A stretch of DNA of 64,000 nt from Toxorhynchites rutilus septentrionalis (taxonomy: Eukaryota > Arthropoda > Insecta > Diptera > Culicidae): the NCBI RefSeq assembly GCF_029784135.1, contig NC_073746.1, positions 37,677,378 to 37,741,377 on the forward strand, in the 5' to 3' direction. The notes beneath the pieces were generated by a model. It was not told the DNA's origin. It saw only the letters and a list, made by a program, of their open reading frames with translations, and ran no database searches. The number at the start of each line of letters is the position of its first letter. Within the stretch, counting starts at the first letter, position 1. The translations under genes and the position numbers were made by a program. Below are positions 57,592 to 64,000 of this stretch, piece by piece.

Positions 57592-57877
57592 GTTTATACG
57601 TTGTCAGATACTCGGTGAGAGTTAAGCACTAAACGAACCGAAGAATGACAAACATACCCATACCACAAAATTTAACATTTGATTTGTATGTATGAGGCTA
57701 CCCGCAACCGAGCTCCTTCAAAGTTTTTTGTTTTTGAACGGGCGAGTAGCTTCATACATACAAATCGAATGTCAAATTTCGTGGTATGAGTACGTTCGTC
57801 GTTCTTCGATGCGTTGAGCGTTTAACTTGCACATAACTCGCACCGAGTAAAAGACAACGTATAAACCCGGCTTTACG
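57592..57877. mobile_element. 280-bp palindromic MITE with TTA target duplication
   Basis: Termini AGCTGGGTTTATACGTTGTC and, in reverse complement, AGCCGGGTTTATACGTTGTC are flanked by TTA on both sides. The two halves pair along most of their length: ACTCGGTG, AAATTT-ACATT-GATTTG and TGTATGTATGA-GCTAC recur inverted. It could form a very long hairpin. Confidence 0.85.
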
Positions 57878-57879
57878 CA

Positions 57880-59630
57880 GGCCACTCGGTGACTGCATTG
57901 GATGCTCCCATCATGCTCTTGTTCGTACGGAACCACCAACGCACAGTGCTTTTATGTTCTTTACGTGATAAATACATGTAACACAACTTTTCGAGTGACA
58001 CCTCACGTATTCAGTTTACTATTAAAACTGACTCCTTTATTCGTCATAATTGAATCCTACACATACAGAATAGTGTCTTTCATATCTAGGGTATTCGGCG
58101 TTTACTCAGGCTCCACTGGTACACCACAAGTGCCATTTTACATTTACAATTCTATTATTGCAGTTATTTCTGCCTGGTCTGTTTCCCATAGCCACAAAAA
58201 CTGCTTTCGCAGTTGTGTACCCAAGATTTTCGTTTAGACCTTCTTAGTATTCGATTAGGGCTCTCCTGTATTGAGACCAGTCCGAGGAAATTTCAGCTCC
58301 GATAAACAGTTTTTTTCCAGTATCCGTATTCGTTTTGCATCTAGGGTGATATGGGCTTTGACGAAACTCACTTTTTTCACAAAGTTCAATCGATGTTTCT
58401 AGCCTACATCCGGTAGTCGCTAAGTTGGTACCGCTTGATCCAGGAACTGACAGATTGCCAGGCTGCCATTTGTGGATTTCGGAGGTTCTTTGAGATGAAT
58501 CTTTGCTTCATCAGAAATCCTGCTGACGTCTTTTCTGGTTCTGTACTCTTTGTGGACCACAAGTTTGGCGCCATTAGTTTCGAAAGACTTCAGAATGTCA
58601 GGGTTTGTGGAGTTTGAGATTCTGTGTTTCCAGACCTAAGATTCTTCTTGAATACTCGCTTAAGTATTCGCCATTTGTCAGTGGATAGATTCTCGTTTTG
58701 ACTCTCTATGAGTCTTTTGAGTCTCTCGTCGTTGAAAGTTGCGCTTTGTGGGAAGTAGACATGAATAATTTATGTACGCGGTATATGTTTTTGCGTCTAG
58801 AGCAACTAGTTCCGGGTCGTTTCCCAGGGATATACTGGAAACCACCTTCTTCAACTGTTACAAGATTTGATGGTAGTAGAGCATCCTGAATGGAATCTAG
58901 CCGAACCGTTGATAGGTCAGTGTTGGGATAGTTCTCGGAGAGGATTTAAACTCTGATCTGCTCTTAGGTCTCCCTAAAGGAGATTCTAATTTCAGCAACG
59001 GTCTTCGTATTGGCATAATTTTGCGAGTAGGATGAATAGTCTTTTTTGCTTATTCGACTCCGCTCGTTTCCGTTGGCCGAGATTCTGCTTCGGTTTTTCG
59101 AGTATTAGTTTCCGTCATTACTAAGTAGTTCCAATCCTCGAGGGCGTTTCGTTGGTCCATAGAAATGCTGACAGAGTGTTTGCTGTCCAGCTTCCCTCGC
59201 AGGGACCCCAGCTGCAATCAGACTCCTCAGTTTCCACTTCTCAACCTTTGTCAGGCTTTCCTTTAACTGAATGTGGACATTTGCAGGTGCGCCACTCAGT
59301 GCAACATTCTATTCTACACTCATAGAGTCAATCTCTATGAAGGTTTTTTCCGACAAAAAGTGGCTACTGGAATCTCAAGTTTTTTTTTGTTTGGGTCGTT
59401 CCTAGGAATCCTACGAGCAGTAGAACCCTGGCTCCACAGACTCCGCTAGCGGCAGAGTACTTAAATAAAGTCCCCTCCCGAACCATTAATCCCTCGGCAC
59501 GAGTCGCGTCACACTTTGCCTTAGGGATTTATCCATTTATTTCTTTGCATTAGGCCATGAATAACAGCTATTAAAACCATCCTCCTTAGGGGCTCCGAAC
59601 CCTCTGCTTTGGTTCTTAATAGTTTCCAGA
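57880..59630. other. region with possible decayed ORF on the minus strand
   Basis: The minus strand at about 59290-59100 reads ALSGAPANVHIQLKESLTKV, then EKWKLRSLIAAGVPAREAG and further short pieces interrupted by stops down to about 58690. It may be a relic of a retroelement ORF1 or gag; I cannot name the family. Plus-strand frames at 57902-58237, 58435-58617 and 58698-58889 look like its shadows. Confidence 0.3.
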
Positions 59631-59641
59631 GTCTCATCGGG

Positions 59642-59929
59642 TCCAGGGTCTTGTGCTCCCGTGGCCGAGTGGTTAGCGTCATAACTAACATGCCGGGTGT
59701 TCGGGTTCGATTCCCGTTCTGGTCGGGGGAATTTTTCGTCAAAGAAATTTCCTCCGACTTGCACTGTGATCACGCGTATTCTAGAGCTTGCCACTCAGAA
59801 TGCATTCAAGGCGTGTTATTTGGCATAGAAATCTCAACTAAGTACTAATAAAAATGACGCAAGTAATACTACGTTGAGACGGCGAAGTTCCTCTAGGAAC
59901 GTTAGTGCCATTGAAGAAGAAGAAGAAGG
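59642..59929 (+). mobile_element. tRNA-derived SINE (Feilai-like), complete with target duplication
   Basis: The 11-bp direct repeats GTCTCATCGGG lie at 59631-59641 and 59930-59940. The head is tRNA-like: TGGCCGAGTGGTTAGCGTC (box A) near 59662 and GGTTCGATTCCCG (box B) near 59704. The body AGAGCTTGCCACTCAGAATG and the (GAA)n tail at 59911-59928 match the copies at 12343 and 20450. About 288 bp. Confidence 0.88.
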
Positions 59930-60089
59930 GTCTCATCGGGCATGCAATTATAGAGATTCACATTTGCAGGCAATATATTATTGAAAACAATGAAAAATAC
60001 GTGGTTTGGAAAAGGAAATGTGAAAGGCGATATATCGGGCAGGAAGAATAGAATATGGAAATAAAAAAATGGAAACTACATTCGATCAG

Positions 60090-61010
60090 GTTTTAATCTA
60101 TCCATCTATCCACATGTAAAATGGATTTATGTATGTCTGTCTGATTCTTATGGACTCGGAAACTACTGAACCGATCGACATGAAAATTGGTATGTAGGGG
60201 GGTTTTTGAAGTCGGGGAAGGTTCTTATGATAGTTCGAGACCCCTTCCCCCTGTCTAAGGGTTGAAGGGGGGGTCTGCCATACAAATGAAACACAAATAG
60301 GTACATTACTCTAGAATTAATCAAGTAAATGAAACCGAATTACGCATATGGAGGTTAGAGGGTGCAATAAATGATTCTATGGGAGTTAGATACTCCAAAT
60401 GAAACCCTTTCTCGAAACTCGAAAACTAATCAAGCAAATGGAGCCAAATTTTGCATGTTTATGTTTTAGGGGGCAAGAAACATTTCTAAGGTGGTTTAGC
60501 ACTCCTCCCATCTTCCTAAGGGAGGGGCTGCCATAGGAATTAAACACAAACTTCTGCATAACTCGAGAACTAATCAAGCAAATGGAGCCAAAATTGGGGT
60601 GTGAGGGTTTTTGGGTACGAGAAATGTTTCTATGATGGTATGGCACCCTCCCACCTCTCGAATGGAGAGGGGGTCTCATAAAAATGATGCACATATTTGA
60701 ACCAAACACATTCCAACTAAACAGGACAATTGAAAATTTTCGGAAAACTCTGAAGGAAAATGGGAAAATCCGAGAAATTTAATTCGCATATGTTCTACAA
60801 TTACATATTGACAAACGTTGTTAGTTCATTTGATGTTTGCGGTAGCGAAATTGATCTTCATTCAAAAGTGGAAATGTATTTTAATGTGATAAAACGCACT
60901 CCTATATCGCCTTCTATCTACATATATAAAGGGGAAAGGGGGGGGGGGGGCAGTTTCAGACAACGCTTGTAAAAATTAAGTGGTACAATTTTCAACCAAA
61001 TTAAAAATAT
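60090..61010. mobile_element. Helitron-like repeat with ~130-bp units
   Basis: The left part TAAAATGGATTTATGTATGT, then GACATGAAAATTGGTATGTA resembles the 5' part of the family. About three units share CTGCCATACAAATGAAACAC / ATAACTCGAGAACTAATCAA (near 60270, 60400, 60530), as in 37122-38510. It ends in motifs also seen at 910-1090 and a G-run at 60941-60950. The CTRR end is not visible. Confidence 0.5.
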
Positions 61011-61281
61011 AAGTAAGTTAACAGCCCTTCCACCAACAGCTGTCATATGGTTTGACATCTCCTGGTCGTTTATTACTTACGAAAACAACACAGTGCCCTT
61101 TTTCATACACGTTTCGAAACTTTTGAGCTTGAAGTTGTAAGTATTTCCGTAATTCCTTTGTGAACGATTTAGAAATTTAAGTACACCACCTCAGTTAGTA
61201 ACTAATATGAAATGAAAAAAACGTGCGCACAACGGGGAAATAAAGGTTTATTTATTAGATAAAATTATGATTTGTCTTCGG

Positions 61282-62525
61282 ATGGTGGTGGGGCACATTC
61301 GGACATCATTCACGGGGCACATTTGGGACACTGTTCAATACCTCATAAAATTAGTGTCTGATTGTTGTTTACTAACAAACATCAATTTAGTCTGAGACCT
61401 AATGATGGTACGAAGCTACAAAAAGAAAACCGATAGAACCAGCATCAACGGAGATAAAATGGAAAGAGCTATCGAACTAGATTCGAATAGAACGTATTCA
61501 TGATTCTAGCTCACAGGTGGTCCAAATGGGTCAATTGTCTTTACCAATTTCCCAACTAACGGTTGCATAACGGGAAAACTGTTTCTCAATTTTCTGGAAC
61601 ATTTGAAAAAGGTAGCAAAAGCAACGTAAACAAATCAATTTCAAAATATCAAAAATCAATCAAAAAATCATTGCACTTTGGAAACAATTAAATATTGCAA
61701 AAAATTGCACAATTCATGTATCTTTTCCACCTTATGTCACAAATCGCTTACAACCGCTGAATGTTTCAGTTATGGAGCAAAAGCTCTCAGTTTACCAGAA
61801 CGATTGACTACACAACCATCCTGGAAAACCTATTTCTATACTCGACCTTTCAGGTATAGTTGCATCAGGCTATAATGCTTCTTTCAGTCTGAGTAATATC
61901 CTAGCTGGATTCCAAATGTCAGGTTGCTATCCATTCTCAAGGAAGGTTTCTTCGGACAAGGATTTTGAATGCTCAAATGCTTTCACCTACTGGAGCGGAG
62001 GTAGCAACTGATCCATCGGGTAATACGACAATGCTGCAAAACATTGCGTCTACAGCACAGATAGATTTTACTTTGCCAACTTTGTCCCCGGAAAAGGTTA
62101 GACCTTTTCCAAAAACTTCACCGCGGAAAACCACCACTCGGAAACGGAAGAAAGCAAAATCACGAATTTTTACTGACTCTCATAGCAAGCATGTTCCTTT
62201 CAGACAAATACTGATAAACAGAAAAATGCAGAATATGCTGGGAATAAGGGGAAACGGAAGTAATTGTTGATAAAAATTAAATTATCAATTTTTTTTTCGT
62301 TGTGCCCCAGGACTGTCCGAAACCGCCCCACACATGAGGCACATCCGGATAAAAAGGCAATTTTCAAAAATTCGAATAAAACATTCTTAACCGCATCAAC
62401 GCACACTTCTAACACGCTCATATGATACATTGATATCCGAATGACAACCAGGATTTTTTTGAAGTTTACAAAAAAATATTAAAAATCAAGGAAATAAAAA
62501 TGTCCGAATGTGCCTCCCTCTCCCC
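61282..62525 (+). mobile_element. pogo-like (Tc1/mariner superfamily) element
   Basis: GTGGGGCACATTCGGACAT at the left and, in reverse complement, GGGAGGCACATTCGGACAT at the right form inverted termini, with extra GGGGCACA motifs just inside. The enclosed plus-strand coding remnants are the end of a pogo/Tigger-type transposase. At 1.24 kb it is a deleted copy. Confidence 0.65.
61700..62270 (+). pseudogene. pogo-like transposase, C-terminal part, frameshifted
   Basis: Read in pieces: FPPYVTNRLQPLNVSVMEQ, then (after frame changes) LSNILAGFQMSGCYPFSRKV, and finally PTLSPEKVRPFPKTSPRKTT and TRKRKKAKSRIFTD. These correspond to the pattern HxLQPLDVSVF..., ...GFxxSGIYPFNR and SPEEIRPFPKAxPRK...RGRKKGKTxILTD of pogo/Tigger transposases and their jerky-like relatives. 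The 101-residue open frame at 61965-62270 is only the last block. Confidence 0.7.
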
Positions 62526-62904
62526 TATATAAATAAAAATGGATCGCCGAATGTGTTGATAAGAGTAAAACTCGAAAAAGAAATTGTTCGATTTAGGGCT
62601 GTCTTCATTCTATCATATTTTCTGTATCAAACATTTATTCCATGTAACGGAGAAACATGTTATTTGTAAGTGGATGAAAAATCTTGCCCGAGAATTGTGT
62701 CTAAAAAAAATCAGATATTATAATGCCGAATTTTGGTGGAAGTACTGAAATTTTATGGTTAAAAATAATTTTAAAGGGTAGATTAGAAGATCAATCAATG
62801 AACAGTTCTGCGATTAGACCCATGGACGTGAGCATAGTAAGAAAACGTGGATGTGATTACGAAAAATAAATTTTGAACGAGACAAAGTTTGCCGGATCAG
62901 CTAG
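62526..62904 (+). mobile_element. short Helitron-like copy ending in CTAG
   Basis: Begins near TATATAAATAAAAATGGATC and ends with GCCGGATCAG and CTAG (62901-62904) followed by T. The body (TTCATTCTATCATATTTTCTG, CATTTATTCCATGTAACGGA) is shared with 38500-38800, so this is the same family without the minisatellite. The terminal stem is degraded. Confidence 0.6.
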
Positions 62905-62944
62905 TTTATTTATAAAAACAATGAATATATTTGAATCATCAGAA

Positions 62945-64000
62945 TTATTCACTGGCATTCTCGACTACGATCGATTGTGACCCTTTAGTGGTCACACATT
63001 TTCCTTTGTGTTGCTTGAATTCACTCATCACGTCGAAACTTGCACCACAATTATCACAAGGGAAGAGCTTTAGTCCCGTGTGTTTCCGCATATGCAGTCG
63101 AAGATCGCGATCGCGTACAAATGAGGCCGAACAGATGGTGCAGCCAAATGGTTTAATACCTAAATGTACACTCTTCTCGTGACGAGATCGATCACTAGGG
63201 CACTTGAACATTTTTTCGCAGCCTTGGCGGCATTTAAATTTTTTCTCCTTCGTATGGACACGACCGTGATTCTTTAGAATGAGATAGCTATTGAAAGTGA
63301 GGGGACACAAATTACACCTGTAGATTCGTTTATTCTGGTGAATTATCATGTGGTCACGCAACATGGCTTGAGTTTTGTAGAATTTACCACAAATACTACA
63401 AACTGTAGAACCGCCACTAACAAGTTGTCGTTTTTCATACTTCGTTTTTCTATGAGTTTTGGAATGAATCGAACACGGTGAATCTGAAGTACATTCCCCA
63501 CACTTAGCTTTCGATGTTGTCTGACATCCTTCAATATGAGCGGAATACTCTTCTCGTTTAATTTTTTTACCGCAAATTTTACAGCGAGTGAACCGTCTTG
63601 CACGCTGATGACGAAACAGGGAATATTCATCTGGCTTTCCTTTATGGCAAACGGGACACAACATTGTTTCATAACGATTGGGAAGTATCGTATTTTTTTC
63701 ACGCACTGCTACGTGATCAATGTCAGCATGTTTGATGAGTTCATCGTAAGTATCAGCAACGAAGTCACAATGTAAAATGCAGCAAATGTGTTGCTTCGGG
63801 GTTTTTATCCGACACGCCTCAGCATGCGTGAAATACTCTTCTCGTTTGAATGTTTTCATGCAAAATCTGCAAGTTATATCCAAACCAGTCCGCTGATGCC
63901 GCATTAGTGATATCTTACTTCCCATTATTTTATAGCAAACGGGGCACAATATTTTTTCAAGGCAATCTGGAAGTGCCCTGTTCTTCTCGCGTTCTACGTT
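62945..64000 (-). CDS. C2H2 zinc-finger protein, paralogue of the double-ZAD gene, 5' end off the window
   Basis: The frame is open from the window end (64000) to a stop at 62945, at least 351 residues. The first visible residues are NVEREKNRALPDCLEKILCP. Two similar modules of about 85 residues follow: CPVCYKIMGSKISLMRHQ ... CRFCMKTFKREEYFTHAEAC, then CDFVADTYDELIKHADIDH ... CKICGKKIKREEYSAHIEGC. C2H2 fingers then include CSICGKFYKTQAMLRDHMIIH, CNLCPLTFNSYLILKNHGRVH and CTICSASFVRDRDLRLHMRKH. The last finger and tail read CDNCGASFDVMSEFKQHKGKC. Order and spacing match the C-terminus of the gene at 52621-55688, so the two arose by duplication; the extra module here is a difference. It is probably a nuclear DNA-binding protein. 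Confidence 0.88.
   Translation of the reverse strand, partial: NVEREKNRALPDCLEKILCPVCYKIMGSKISLMRHQRTGLDITCRFCMKTFKREEYFTHAEACRIKTPKQHICCILHCDFVADTYDELIKHADIDHVAVREKNTILPNRYETMLCPVCHKGKPDEYSLFRHQRARRFTRCKICGKKIKREEYSAHIEGCQTTSKAKCGECTSDSPCSIHSKTHRKTKYEKRQLVSGGSTVCSICGKFYKTQAMLRDHMIIHQNKRIYRCNLCPLTFNSYLILKNHGRVHTKEKKFKCRQGCEKMFKCPSDRSRHEKSVHLGIKPFGCTICSASFVRDRDLRLHMRKHTGLKLFPCDNCGASFDVMSEFKQHKGKCVTTKGSQSIVVENASE

Noticed and set aside
59658..59735. Functional tRNA gene with good A and B boxes
   Set aside because: It is joined to a SINE body with a (GAA)n tail and flanked by an 11-bp target duplication.
61965..62270. Host DNA-binding protein
   Set aside because: The sequence is the C-terminus of a pogo-like transposase between inverted repeats, with frameshifts upstream.

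Overview
The window looks like mosquito nuclear DNA, most likely from an Aedes species. It is AT-rich, has many nested transposable elements, and its host genes have short introns (60-100 bp) and read as dipteran orthologues. It also holds copies of a tRNA-derived SINE resembling the Aedes family Feilai and two kinds of ZAD zinc-finger gene, a class expanded in insects. Species assignment is inference. I ran no searches; identities come from recognising protein motifs and from comparing copies within the window.

Host genes are islands in repeat DNA. (1) 4.5-5.4 kb, minus: a UBE2E-class ubiquitin-conjugating enzyme in three exons. (2) 17.8-20.0 kb, minus: AKAP10 (D-AKAP2), with two RGS domains and a C-terminal PKA-binding helix; its first exon was not found. 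(3) 34.6-36.0 kb, plus: WDR12, a ribosome-biogenesis factor, complete in three exons. It lies tail-to-tail with (4) 36.2-36.9 kb, minus: a short ZAD protein. (5) 40.8-41.9 kb, plus: UBIAD1 prenyltransferase, complete in three exons. (6) 52.6-55.7 kb, minus: a 962-residue C2H2 protein with two consecutive ZADs. (7) 62.9-64.0 kb, minus: a close paralogue of (6), cut by the window end.

The rest is mainly mobile DNA in layers. There is a young, structurally complete Ty3-type LTR retrotransposon (23.3-27.9 kb; 162-bp LTRs, 5-bp target duplication, open gag-pol frame). It sits in one of two head-to-tail TA-flanked DNA elements, and the other of these carries a SINE and a MITE. Decayed elements include hAT, mariner, a second Tc1/mariner-superfamily copy, PIF/Harbinger, pogo-like, Copia, an RNase H-bearing non-LTR element split by a Helitron, and a second non-LTR element. 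Many palindromic MITEs and Helitron-like repeats with minisatellite interiors are also present.

The least ordinary structure is a foldback at about 42.2-44.4 kb. Its arms are several hundred bases long, are nearly identical over long stretches, and include a coding-like segment in both orientations. It could be a large foldback transposon or a source of hairpin RNA. No rRNA, genuine tRNA gene or CRISPR array was seen.
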